Shown piece by piece: positions 24,522-36,200 of a stretch of 64,000 nt of DNA (positions are counted from its first letter, which is position 1; every line of letters begins with the position of its first letter). Source of the DNA: Parachlorella kessleri (taxonomy: Eukaryota > Chlorophyta > Trebouxiophyceae > Chlorellales > Chlorellaceae). Under the pieces are notes generated by a model. It worked only from the letters and a program-made list of their open reading frames with translations. It was not told the origin of the DNA and made no database searches. The stretch lies in contig BBXU01003160.1 in NCBI GenBank assembly GCA_001598975.1, positions 1 to 64,000 of the forward strand, read 5' to 3'. A program made the translations under genes and the position numbers.

Positions 24522-27500
24522 CTAGCCGCACTTCACACCCACTGGGCCTCCTATGTCCTCGGCGCATGTCTCATCGCACCAGGTGATTCTACAGTCCTTG
24601 AGCCTGGCCTCCTGCCCGGTGCACTTGATGTCTTTCACCCACATGGGTCCAAACTGGCCAAACGAGCTGGGGCCGCTGTAGTAGTCGCTAACGCTTGGAC
24701 TGTCCCTAGCAAGTTCTGCCACAGTGTATACCGTGCCCTTCTCTGGCTCTGGAAAGAAGAGCGTGCGGCAGGTGACGATGGCCTCATTTTTACCAAAAGT
24801 GGCGTTGGATACAGTGCCCCACTGGGCGCCACTGACCCAGATGTCCAGGCGCCCCTTGGCCACTTTTTGAGTGCTGTTGCCGGCCCCACCCTGGCTTCGA
24901 ACCGTCATGCTGTTATTGTAGGAGGTGACATTGACCAGACGTGTGTCCTGGAGCTGCCAGCCTGCAAGACGTGCCAGGGGCACACAGAGAGCATGCATGC
25001 TTTCATGTGCTCAATTGAACGCTAATCCGGAAGCAAGCACTTCTTGGGTGTTGTGGCCAGCTGTAGACAACCATAAAACAAAAACACGCTGAGACGGCCA
25101 TGTTCTGCCCCCGCTGCTGCCAGGCACCAACATGGCCATTGCCCATGACCAGTTGGATATCACCCACCTTTGGAAGGCGTGCAGATGAGGTAAGCGGGCT
25201 CGACGCTGCTGCTGCCTTTGTCTGCCTCGGAAAACTTGCAAGCGCCCCAGCCGGCCTCTCTCCCGGTACATGACATATTCCAGGCGTAGACCATGGCCTG
25301 GTCAGTGACAGGGGCGCTTTGGCTGCCGGCAGAACCTGGCACCCAGCCGGAGAAGCCAAGCTGCCGACAGGCCACCAGCTTGGCAGCTGGACTTAATCCC
25401 TGCAATGGACAGCCATGGCGTGTGTGTGGAGCTGCTACCTTAGCTGCCACGGCCGCCCAGCTAGCCATGCAGACAAATGGGTACCTGAGCAAAGGAGCGG
25501 GCTGTTTTGCGCAAGCTTGGCTGGGGTGAGCAGGCGGGCATGAGATGCGTTCGTGACGGGAATCTGGCTGGCAGGACCTGTTTGTTGCATGGGAGGGTCA
25601 ATGCCACCTTGCGCACACAGTCAGGCACCGCAGCTCAATAAACTGGCTCGCTTACCTCATCGTCCACCCATGCCCACTCGCCACCGCTCTTAACTTGCAG
25701 GAAGCCGGTGCTGGCTGTGCCGTTCTCCAGGCGCAGCTCTTGGATGCTGGGCGGGAACCGTGGGTTACCCATGATGCCATCATAGGCGGCTGCGCCAGGC
25801 AGCAGGCAAGAAGAAAAAGATATAATTAGACGTCTAGGCCTCAGGGACACAGCTGCAGCCATGCCTTGAGTGGTGCCCTGGGAAAACCACGGGCACCTGG
25901 GCAAAGGCAGGCAATAATGTCACGCCTATATTGACAGGCTGGCAGGCTCCGTGCAATCCCAAATAAGGCATGGAAACCTAAACAAAGTGGCACCGCAAAA
26001 GGTACCGGGCCTGCAGGTATAGCGGCTGTACTTCCAAGAGCATGCAATGTGCTGCTGTTTGCGTTCACCGAACCCGCCGTCCTCACCTTTGGGAGTAGCT
26101 GTGCATTCGACAACTACTGAAGAGTCCCGGTCGCAGTAGCTGTCGTAGATACCAGTGTAGATGAGGGAGTTCCCTTGCCATTGGGTTATGCTGCAGTCTT
26201 GCAGACTGCTCTCCTCCCCAGTGCAGGTCACATTGGCGATCCAAAAAGGGGGTCGGGATGAGTAGAAAAGGGGGAGGCGAGTGTCATTGTAGAGGTACCC
26301 ATATCTGCCCAGACCCAGCTCCCTGCAGAGACCACATGCAGATACGGTTGGCTTGCAACATGACACAGCAGGACAGCACAAGTGGGCACTGTGCAAGCCA
26401 TGTGTGTAGCACAGTGGTAACTACTTGTAAGCAACAAGAGCATCAGCAGGAGGGGATGCAGGCCTTGGTGCAAGGTATTAGCGCGAGGACATGAGGCAAC
26501 ATCTAGTCAACTATAGGTAAACTAGCCTGCAGATAACGGCGGCAGCTGCCAGGTCGCCCGGAGGTCCATAGCCACAGGCAGTACCCCACATGCCATTTAC
26601 TAGCACCTGCATGAGGCAACATGGCACTGTCAATCAGCCCACACTCCCAGACTTTGAGATGCATGCTCGTCTGGCTCAGTTGTTTTGACACTCCGATCCT
26701 GTTGTTGGGCTGCTATTTAGAATCACAAGACATGTCATTTGAAACTGAAGAATCGGGGCAGGAGGTAGTGGCGGTCGTTGCAGGGACTTGTGTGCCTCCA
26801 ATGATCCATGACAAAACAGCTCGGTAAATGGCAGCCTGCCCTGGTGACCAAAGAGACTGCGTGCAGGAGCGGTGTGCATCATAGCACATCTTGCTCGTGA
26901 CTGGCAAGCTTGGAGTGAGATTCTCCTACCTCCAGATTGCCGTTTGTGGGAACAGTGCCATTCACAAGGCGGACACTGTCAATCTTGCCGCCTTGCCACC
27001 AGTCCACTGCATGCCATTGAGAACTCACAGGTTGCGTAGGGCAGCGCAGCCTGGGGCTCGGCGGCCGCTGAGCAAGCTAACAAAGAAGGGCAAGAGCTGG
27101 AAGTCGTGCTCAACCACTCAGTGACCTTCCTGCTTCTGCCTGAGGAATGCCCAAGGAGGCCAATTTAGTAGCGATGGCGGCCACTCAGCTGCCAGCTCAC
27201 CGCTGCAAATCTGCCTGCTTGGGTTGGCAGCCAGCTTGGTGGCATTGTAGCAGTGAAGGGACACCTGCTCCGCACACTCGGTGGCGTTCCAACCCAGGAA
27301 GCTGCACTCTTCCAGGGATGTCTCGTTGCCGCTGCAGGAAACCTGCATGGTTGACAAAGCCTGGCGTTGGCCTGCAAAAGTCATGCTCGCCTGCCAGGGT
27401 GAGTGGCACTATCAACTTGTTGGGTTTGACTCTCATCTGAACAACCCATCAAAAGCAGGCCCCTTGCCTTCCCAGGAGTCGTAGCAGGTTTCTGCTGTTA

Positions 27501-28963
27501 TCACAGCCACTGCGACAAGCTGCATGCTACGAATGTGTTGAGTGCAATGCAACTCACCTCATCCATCCAGATGGGGCCCGCCGACAGCCCAAAGCTGGGC
27601 TCATAACCGTACATCGTATTGCCTGAGTATGAAGTTGAGCTGCCTTTGGGAGGCGCATCAAACTCCAGGCCTAGCTCCGCACATACTACGCTGGCTGCGG
27701 CAGCATCGAAACCCTTGGTGCAGACCCCGCCATAGGTGTCATTCACCTTAACCTGCAGGCGCCATCCACAGGCAAAGGCTGTGCACCCAGCGTACTGCAT
27801 AGCGTACCAGTGGCACCTTGGGATACTTTTGGCTGCGATTCACATACATGCACTCCTTCTCATGACGTGGAATAGCGTCATTTGGCCTGCCGAAAGCGTC
27901 AGGGCATGTACTTTAGGGGGCAAACATGATAGCCAGTAGTCTGAAAAATATTGCCGTGCCTTTCTGCACTGCACGCAAGTCTGCATGCTTATTGATGAGC
28001 CTCCAGGCCTTGGCCTAGGGCCAGCCACATCTCACCTCCAGCATGCCACACTCGTTTGTGGTGCCTCCCCTAAGCCTGATGGCCTGAAGAAGCCCTGCAT
28101 CTTTGGCAGCCTCCCCACCTGCGGATAGACAACAACCGACGTGATGGCTATTGCAGAAGATGCATCGAGGGCATGGCATGAGCCTTTCAATGTGCAAGGC
28201 TCAGAGAACACGTGACATGCACGGCATTCGTTCACCTGTGGCAGAGCCACCAGAGCATGCAATGGTGGTGGTGTTGCCAGGTGTGCAGGGGGTGTCACTG
28301 ACGAGTCCCAAGTGGCACTCTTGCAGGCTGGTCTCCCTGCCAGTGCAGCGGACTTCATGGAGGAACAGCGGGCCCTGCCCAGTGCCAAAGCGGTCGTCTG
28401 GGTAGCGGGTGCCCACCCTGTCCAAGCCCGCTTGGCTGCAGGCCAGCGAGGGCACCAGGACATCAAAGGGCGACCTGCAGCGACAGCAGTCCAAGGGGTT
28501 ATGTGGGTGTGTGTGGCACCCTACCGCATCAGGAAGCAGTGTGCATGCTTACACACATATCCCAACCTGATCTTGACACTGCCAGGCTGCCTGTGCAGGA
28601 TAGTCCACAAAAGAAACATGTTGTGTGTTGCGGAGAGGGTAGCACATGCTACACTGAGCCCACACCTGCACACGGTGGCCCACTGGTTGTTGACCAGCAT
28701 CTCCAAGCGACCGGTGGCAGGGGAGAAGCCGCCCGTCAGCCTCACACCGGCAGACGCTGCTGGGGCTGCATCTGCATAGGTTTCTGCATGGGTTTCAGGC
28801 AGCGGTGGCTGCACATGAGAGTAGCGAGCGATGTCAGTGTGCTGTCTGCTCCCTTTTGTGCTCCTTCGCCCCAGCTTGCCAGTCCATCAACCAGTGGTTA
28901 CTCGCCTGGTGCAGCTGTGGCTATGGCAACTAACACGAGCTTGAGGACTAGAAACACTCTCAT
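24522..28963 (-). CDS. Secreted protein with five SRCR domains
   Basis: Extracellular or cell-wall-associated protein of scavenger-receptor cysteine-rich repeats; the ligand is unknown. The twelve exons, 5' to 3', are 28963-28906, 28771-28666, 28474-28236, 28118-28036, 27752-27558, 27342-27201, 27006-26930, 26606-26527, 26322-26087, 25789-25656, 25399-25168 and 24961-24522. The frame is consistent and gives 673 aa. The first exon encodes a signal peptide (MRVFLVLKLVLVAIATAA). Each SRCR unit opens with a form of RL.NG...G.LEV (VRLTGG, AIRLRGG, SVRLVNG, ELRLENG, TRLVNV) and contains a Cys-(T/S)G-x-E core such as VTCTGEESSLQDC. The protein ends right at the fifth domain with GVKCG-stop; there is no membrane segment or anchor. 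The introns after exons 1 and 8 use GC donors. The exact 3' splice site of exon 2 has an in-frame alternative five bases downstream in the CAG run. Asn-X-Ser/Thr sites are frequent. Confidence 0.88.
26525..26526 (-). other. GC donor of the SRCR intron 26323-26526
   Basis: The exon ends ATC-TGC-AG and the intron begins GCTAGT. Only this GC site joins in frame to the next exon (AG + G-GAG-CTG-GGT), which carries the conserved CRELGLG motif. The nearest GT would shift the frame. Confidence 0.8.
28904..28905 (-). other. Probable GC donor of SRCR intron 1
   Basis: The signal-peptide exon ends CCA-G and the intron begins GCGAGT. A phase-1 donor is needed for any acceptor of the next exon, and the nearby GT (GA|GTAACC) gives the wrong phase. 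Confidence 0.6.
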
Positions 28964-29115
28964 CCTCAGGCTGGCACAGCTGAGGAGCTGCTGGGCACAG
29001 TCTTCCAAGGCTAAGAATTGAACTCTAATAGTTTTCAAGGCTATGAATGAGCACAAACCTCCGAATCTTCTGGGAAGCGTGGTGCAGCAACTCTGTGCAG
29101 GCTAAGAGACCCTTG

Positions 29116-29132
29116 AACGTGTTCAACACGTT
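29116..29132. repeat. Perfect inverted repeat AACGTGTT-C-AACACGTT
   Basis: Two 8-bp arms around a single C, each containing the ACGTG core bound by plant bZIP/bHLH factors. It sits about 150 bp upstream of the SRCR start and 550 bp upstream of the SCAMP start. A regulatory role is inference. Confidence 0.55.
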
Positions 29133-29491
29133 TAGGCCTTTCCAAGGAAGGCGTGGCTGCTGGCAGCTTCCGTCCAAGGTCTGCCGCCACCATTTTGGAG
29201 CGCTACACTGGGGTGTGTTTACAGGGGGCGCTGTTCGGCCCCCGGTAGGACTGCAGCCTCCTTACAAGACTGCCAAGGTCACATCAGGGAGCACACGGAA
29301 CTTGGTGTATGGCATTCGGCAGGCATTTGCCTCACTTGCAACGCGTTGAGGGCGTTCAAGGCTGCTACCAAGCGGCATATGCGTAACCTGACCATTGGCG
29401 CAGTGTAAATCCTCACCCAGGAAACAGTTGAATGTATGCATGCTCGCCGCACTCCATAGATGTAGCCCTCGGATTGCTGTGAAAATCAAGA

Positions 29492-29505
29492 GGGGGGGGG
29501 GGGGG
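29492..29505. repeat. Poly-G run of 14
   Basis: An uninterrupted G tract about 180 bp upstream of the SCAMP start codon. Its length in an assembly is often unreliable. Confidence 0.8.
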
Positions 29506-29685
29506 AACGCATGGGGTGATGCCAGTTCCTACTAATGCTATGATACCCAGCCTCTTCAACTTGGCCGCAAGGTTCTATCAGCCAGTGCTGTCTTTTACTT
29601 AGCACTGGCAGCTACAACGACGGTTCGCCCTGCTGGAGCAATTTGAAGGCTTGGTCCAACCCTTCCTACGCGCACAACGACAGTC

Positions 29686-32401
29686 ATGGGAGATAGTAAT
29701 CCCTTTGATGACAACCCGTTCAATAACGTAGGCCGCTTCCTTGGCGGTGCAACAGCTCCGCGTTGCCCGCGTGCTCTAACGAACCAGCTGATCGACTCCT
29801 CCAACTGCTTGGGCAGCCCTCTGACAGCACCGCTGCCTTGGCTGAGTCTGTACTGCAGTTACTGCAGCGCACTGAGAAGGCGTTCCCGGGCGTGGTTGCA
29901 GGTGCATGGCTCAGTGCCTTCTGCCTCAGGCGCCTGGGGCACCAGTTCCGCGAACGCTTATGACACACCAGCGGCAGTTGTCACAGTGAATAACAAGGTT
30001 TGTGCCTGGACGGGAAACAGCTCTGGTGGTTGTTGCATGGATGCTGGACATCCCCTTGCACTGGGCTGCGCGGCTGCGTAGCAGTTGTGTAGCAGTAGTG
30101 GGCCCTAGAGGACGCAGTAGGAGCACATATTGAGCGGCACGCCAGGCTGCCAACGCCATTCGCACGTCTGGCGCTGGTTGGGCGGCCTCACCTGGTGCTG
30201 TAAGGGCCCCGCATGCCTCGTAGCGCCGCACTGGAAGCTTTGGTTCGAGGCTCCCCTGTCCTCTGGCTTCCCTCTGCGGCAGGAGTTGGGCTCCCAGGAG
30301 GCCAACCTGAACCGCCGCGAGCGTGAGCTGAACCAGCGCGAGCAGGAGCTGCGGCGGCTGGAGACAGAGCTGCGCAACCGCGGCGGTAGCAGCAGCAACA
30401 AGAACTGGCCCAAGTTTTGCCCCATCGTGCGCCATGACATTGCGGGCGAGGTGCCGGCAGCCCTACAGGGCATGGTCCGCTGCGCATATTGGGCCTTCTT
30501 GGTAAGTGGGTGACGGTAGTAGCTCTGTTTGGTGCCCATCTGGCTCCTCCCTGAAGTGCACGTGGCATACTGCCGCTTTAAGGCTGACCCAAGGGTGTGT
30601 CATGTGAAGGCCTCCCCTTTTGGAGTCGTAGGAGGGAGGGAGCATGAGGGTGTTATTCATGTCGATCTTCTGATTACCTAACTGTACGATGAGCTGTCCC
30701 AGGGGTTGCAGACTGGCCGGACAGTGTTAACCATGCGTCTTTGGCGCGGTTGAGCCTCGCTTGTTAGTAGTTAACGCTTATGGACCAACCAAAGCTTTAC
30801 TGCCGGGAGTGCGGCAGCAGACCAGCCAGAGCTAAATGGCTGTTCTGCATGTTTTCTGCATGGGGTTGGTCACTGCAATGTGACACTTCATCACCGGCAT
30901 GTAGACTGTGGCGACCTGTCCATGGTGTTCTGCAGGGCCTGGTCTTGTGTATGGCCTGGAACTTTATTGGGACAATTGCTGCTATGATTGGATGCGGCGG
31001 TGACAACCTGAGCGCGTTTTTGTGGGCAGGTAAGCTGCGCTACGACTGCTATGCCTGTGGTGGCTGCCGCACTGCAGTGGCACGTTGGAGAGGCCATGAA
31101 CGGAGGGAGTATCAACTTGTTGGCATTGCCGTCGGGATGCATTGCTGTTGTGTGTTTTGGAGATTTTCAGATATGTTCCTGATACTCACGTGATACTGTG
31201 TTGCTGCTGCTCTGCAGCAATTTACGCACTTGGCGGCATACCTGGGGCGTTCATCTTGTGGTACATGCGTGTGTACAATGCTGCGATCAAGGACAGCGCC
31301 TTTGGCTATGCCATCTTCTTTGCTGGCTTCATGGCGCACCTCGTCTTTGTGGGCTGGAGTGCCATAGGTGAGAGCAGCCTGGCTGGACCCGTGGAACACA
31401 AGCGGCGGCCAGGACAAGAGAGACATGCTGTGGGCACAGCGTGTGCCATCAACTAAAACTCTGACTAGCAGGATTGGCAGTGTTATCAGCAGGAGTGGCA
31501 GCAGTAGCAGCAGCCGCGCTTTCCGCACGGAAAAGCACATAGGAAGACCTTGGTAGCAAGGAGTGGGCGTCAGCACATTGTGAGGACCTTTGAGGATCTG
31601 GTACCAGCGCGCCATCTTGTTTCCCCCTGCAGCCCCTCCCATCCTCAACAGCTGGTCCCATACCGGGTACTGGAGCGCGATCAGGGTGATCAGCCAGAAC
31701 ACGGGGGCGGGCGTGATCTACTTCATCGGTGCGGCGCTGTGGAGCCTGGAGTTCGTGTGGAGCTTCTGGTGAGGCGACCGGTTATCTGTTCGCAGGGTCC
31801 TGCAGCAGAGCTGGGTATAACTTGGCGGAGGATGCTTTGCACCCACAGTCACGTGATGGCGGTCTGAGCGTGGTTGCTCTGGGACCTGGTCTTGGTGACT
31901 GTGTTAATGGGTTGTAGTTGATGTGTGTTTGTTGAATGACCTAGTTCCTGGCTGCTGGCCACCTTACAAATGGTTGTGATACCTCAAAAGCATGAACAAC
32001 TTGTCCGATCTTCTGCCTGTCCCTACCTGCCTGTAGGACGCTCAAAGTCGTGTACTCGGCATTCCGCGGCAAGAACATGAACATGGCGCAGGTACGTGTG
32101 CCTGCTTGGGCTTGGCATGGTAGGAAAGCTTCCCTGCGCTTGTTGGTTGCTGGTACAAGTCACCACCGCGCCACTTGTCCTTTGACAGTTGCAAATAGTT
32201 GCTGGCATCTGTCGATGAGTGCAGATGCCACACCGCCCTGGAGGGTGCGCGCACGTTATGAGTTGCTGTATGATGAGTCTGGGTACTGGGTTCATTTGGT
32301 TGAGCCGTGGTCCAGCTGAGGGGCTGTCAATGTCTGCCTCTTGCAACATGTTGCAGATCAAGCGGGAAGCTGCCGCGCGGGCAGCAACATCGCAGGTGTA
32401 A
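29686..32401 (+). CDS. SCAMP: Secretory carrier-associated membrane protein (SCAMP)
   Basis: Four-TM protein of the trans-Golgi, endosome and plasma-membrane recycling routes. The eight exons are 29686-29727, 29902-29997, 30283-30501, 30936-31029, 31218-31367, 31633-31768, 32037-32091 and 32357-32401. The frame is consistent and gives 278 aa, a normal SCAMP length. Two NPF motifs (residues 5-7 and 10-12) begin the protein and should bind EH-domain endocytic adaptors. Residues about 47-78 form a charged coiled coil (NRRERELNQREQELRRLE). It is followed by the SCAMP signature NWPKFCPIVRHDI at the membrane interface. Four hydrophobic segments follow (YWAFLGLVLCMAWNFIGTIA; AIYALGGIPGAFILWYMRVY; AFGYAIFFAGFMAHLVFVGW; GVIYFIGAALWSLEFVWSFW). 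The cytosolic tail is short, basic and Ala-rich, and ends IKREAAARAATSQV. The gene is divergent from the SRCR gene. Confidence 0.95.
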
Positions 32402-33248
32402 AAGCGGGTGGTGGCCAAGTTTTATCAGGAGAGTTTGCGGGTCCTGGCCAATGCGGCTCGATGATTAGACAGGGCTACATTTGCAACCTTGTACCCCTGA
32501 CGCCGCGCGCCGGCATTTACTTCTTGACTCTGGCTATGTGTCTTGGACAGCACATTAGGTCACCGTCCAAGATGACTGCATGCATAGTGGGCTTGTCATA
32601 CTTGTTGCCGTATTTATGGGCACTGCTGGCGCAGCGGTGCCATGTGGGCACGTGGCATGCTGCGGGTTTACAGTGGTGTGGAAGTGTCCTGTGATGAATC
32701 AGCTGTTAAGGAGTCTGGCACTTTTTGAAAAGTGTATGTGGGAGTCGCTGTGGTGGTGCACAATAGTCTGACGTACATGCCCCATGGTCATGGATATTGG
32801 ATCCACACAAGGCAGACTGGGATTATACACGCTACTATTATCCTATCAACATCACCCGCCTCTCGGTAAATGCCCTGGCACAAAAGGAAACATGGGGACT
32901 GTGATGGTCTAAAGGCCCAGAAAGGGAAGGGCATTAGTTGTTTGCCGCCCTAACCTTAAGCGGCAGAGGAGTTGGAAAGTTCATTGTGAGCTACCTCAAC
33001 AGTCTGTGCCTATCAAACTTACACCTGAAGAGCCTGTGCCCAAAAACTTACACCCCTGCTGAAGACAGGTGCCACGCCCTGTGACCTGATATTTGCCGGC
33101 ACCGCACCCTACTGCTGTTGCATCAAGCTTGCACGCTGGGCCGACTGGCTTCTGGACTACTGCCGGGGACCTACTGGTTGGCAGCCCTCTGGCCCCACCC
33201 AGCTGCTTTCCCCTCGCTGCCGATTTCCTCCATTCCTCGGCCCATGGG
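32402..33248. other. Convergent 3' flanks of SCAMP and the LRR-coiled-coil gene
   Basis: About 0.85 kb with no supported coding sequence. The part nearest the coiled-coil gene contains a duplicated block with TGTAA elements, listed separately. I see no separate poly(A) signal for SCAMP; the TGTAA at 32397-32401 overlaps its own stop codon and is too early. Confidence 0.5.
33002..33061 (-). terminator. Duplicated 30-bp block with two TGTAA poly(A) candidates
   Basis: Two adjacent copies of a roughly 30-bp block (33002-33031 and 33032-33061). Both contain CTGTGCC and ACTTACACC on the plus strand. The TGTAA elements (minus) are at 33019-33023 and 33048-33052, about 195-230 nt past the stop at 33249. 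Confidence 0.5.
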
Positions 33249-36200
33249 TCAATGGGCCGCAGGCCGCATGGCCCTGGGAGCAGCAGCCGGCTGCTCCTGC
33301 TGCGGCCTGCCTCCCCCTTTCTTGTTCGCCTGAGCTAGGCCGGTGGGGCCCCTTGCTGAGCTGCCCCCACCATTCCTGACTGCGCTGTTGGTGATGTCAG
33401 TGAGCCCCAGGCCGCTCCTGGGTCGAGGCAGCAGGCTGAGGGCAGCACTGCCATCCAAGTGCACCAGGCCACTGTGTAGTGGGGACATCGGGGCACCGCC
33501 CAGGCCCGCCATGCCGTCAGCGGTCGCACTGCTTGCCAGCTCTAGCCTAGCGCCAAGGTATGAGGCTGGTACAGCGCGGGCAGCATGCGGGGCGCCGCTG
33601 CGGCCCGCCATGCCGCTGAATGAGGTTCCAGAGGATGCCTCAGATGGCGAAGCTTGCTGGGCACCACAGTCCTCACTGGGGGTCCCCACGGGCACCAGCC
33701 AAGGCGCAGCCGAGCTGGTCAGCTTTGCTGAGCTCACTGGCAAGGCCCGAGCTGTGCTGGGCTCCCCATCTGAAGTCCCCACCGGCTGCTCCCCATTAAT
33801 ATCATTACACCGCTGCCGCTCTTGCTGGGGTAGTTCAGTCTGGCTGTGCGGCAATACTTGCGGCGACAGTGCAGCAGGTGCAGGAACTCCTGCTGGTGGC
33901 ATAGCCGAGAAAGACAGCACCTCTTCATCAGAACTCGCATCGTCGCCCGCCTCTGAGCAGGCGTCGTAGTAGGCACTACGCAGGGTGGTGGTACTGAGGG
34001 GTGAGGCGTTGCCCAGGCGGCTGGCCAGGGAACGCCGCATGAAAGGGAGGGTGGCAGACTTGGGCGTGGTGGCTGCAGAATAACAGGGTCAGGACTGATG
34101 ACTGGCTCACTCTGAATTCAGAGGGGGGGTCCCTCTGGCAAAGACAGCGGGAGCACCACCTGTGGACTGACCTACCCATCATAGATTTGGCAGGCAAAAA
34201 GACAGTGGGCAACAGCACCCATCTTACTGCGGCAAGTCTAGGAACTGCTGTGCTACCCAGGCAAGCATGGCTAGGTACCCTCTCCAGGACCCTCGCACGA
34301 ATTCTGCCCGTCGTACCAGTGGGGAAGCCCGCCGCATGTACTGCACACAGATCTCCAGCCCACCCTTATCCCTGGCTTGCACGCAATGCAACCAGTGCGG
34401 TACCATGAGAACGCACCTAGGCCCCGGGCCTGCCCTGCCCCGGAGGTGGCAGCAAGCGTGGTCACCAGCAGGCGCATCTCAGCCAGCTGGCTCTCTAGCC
34501 TGGCAAGGGAGAAGGGCAGCGTGCCGGTAGCCAGGTTAAGAAGCATGAGACACCTCGTGGCAAGCTTGCCTTGAGGGAGAGCTGTTTTGCTGGATGGAAT
34601 TGCTGTCAGGTGGGGGTGGTCCGACGTACAAAGGCTACTCCACCAGGCTACTGGCTCGCTCTAGTCGTCACCATACATGATCGCAACACAGCTGCCAGAG
34701 TTCCGCTTCCCGAGCCGCCAAACACTCTGCCGGGACCCCTCCGGCCCCCGCCCCGCATCACCTGCCAATCTTGGCGGCCTGGTCGGCCACCGTGGCCTGC
34801 AGGTGGCACGACTGCTTGCTGTGCACCGCCAGGCTGGCACGCAGTTCCAGCAGCTCCTGCTGCTGCTGGCTCTGCTGCCTCGCGGCTGCAGCAGCTTGCG
34901 CTGTGCCATGGTCCACCCCAGAGCCGCCGCAGAGCCTCACAGAGTAGCCCGCCTCGTGCTCCGGCACCTCCTCGCCCTCCAGGTCGGAGCTCGAGTCCTC
35001 GTACCACGTGCGGGACGTGAGCAGGGGGTGCGACTCTGCAGGCAAACCACAACAGGCTGCCAAAGGGTTATGCGGGTGGACTTCTGGCCTGTCCAGAAAG
35101 CCCTCATAGGTCAAATGTGAGATGCCAATTCCTCTCCTGTTTCGGGTTGGTGCAGAGGAGATGCAGGGTCAGCAAGACATGACTACCACTGTCCCTTCTA
35201 GCAAGCTGGCATGGGCAATTTAGCTGAGAGCCCGGCTGTGGCCAGATGGACCCGCTGACCAGACTGCTGACCTAGCTGTCGGTGAGCCTCGGACTCCGCT
35301 TGCCATGCCAGCTGCTGCTGGTGGTGGAGGGAGCGCAGGGATAGCTGGGGCACCAGGGGTGAAGGTGAGGGCAAGGAGGCACCCTCAGCATCCCCGCCTA
35401 GAAGGAGAGCTGGCAGGCTTTCCAAGCGAGATGCCAGGTCCAGCTGCTCCTGCAGGACGAGAGCATTCACATCAACCACAACGTGGAATGGCTGCCATCT
35501 GGAAGATGACTGTGCACATGTTTTGTGTAAAGAAGCAGACCTACAAATGCGCACTACTGCGTATCTAGCAGTGGACAAAAGAGGGGTGGCTGCCAGTAGA
35601 TACGAGTTGGTTTGACAAGCGGCCGTAGAGGCGCTCTCCAACCAGAGCAGATGGCTGTACTGCACCAGCCAACAACTCTTTGCCTGCCTCGGCTCAGCCC
35701 CACATCTGGACTGCTGCGCGGGCCGGGCTACGGAACAATGACGCCCAAGCCGCTAGGTCATTACGTCCCTTACCACGCTACCCTGTGACAGTGATGGTCA
35801 TTCCGTCTTCTGGCCCAAGCCTTACCTGGCCCAAGCCCTCCAGCATGGACTCCAGGGCTGACTGCCCCTCACCCAGCCTCCCCACAGCAGCAGTAAGCTG
35901 CGCCACTGCTGTTGCCTCCGCCTCCCTCTGGCTGTTCGCGGCACCTTCCTTCTCTGCCGCTGCACCCTCCTGGGCTGCCACTGACGCCTGGACGGTGCCC
36001 ACTGCCTGCTGCAGCGAGTCTACTTGCTCCTGCAGCTGCCCCAGCTGGTCAACCAGGGCGGGATTGGGCACGCGGGCCTGCTGCTCAGCAGCAGCAGCTG
36101 CCTTGGTTGCTGAATCCACAGCAGCCTGCACTGAGTCCAGGTCAGCACGGAGTATGCCCAGCGCTCCCTCTACCGCAGTCACCCTGCCAGCCAGTCCAGA

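Larger units (their letters stand above)
28964..29685. promoter_or_regulatory. Divergent promoter region, SRCR and SCAMP genes
   Basis: About 0.7 kb between two divergent start codons. It includes a perfect 8-bp inverted repeat (29116-29132) and a 14-base G run (29492-29505). An open frame at 29047-29349 has no recognisable similarity or splice context, and I do not call it a gene. Confidence 0.5.

Noticed and set aside
29047..29349. A 100-codon frame on the plus strand between the SRCR and SCAMP genes
   Set aside because: No similarity, no convincing splice sites and a composition like the surrounding intergenic DNA.
32397..32401. TGTAA at the SCAMP stop codon as its poly(A) signal
   Set aside because: The motif overlaps the stop codon itself and would leave almost no 3' UTR; it is explained by GTG-TAA coding sequence.
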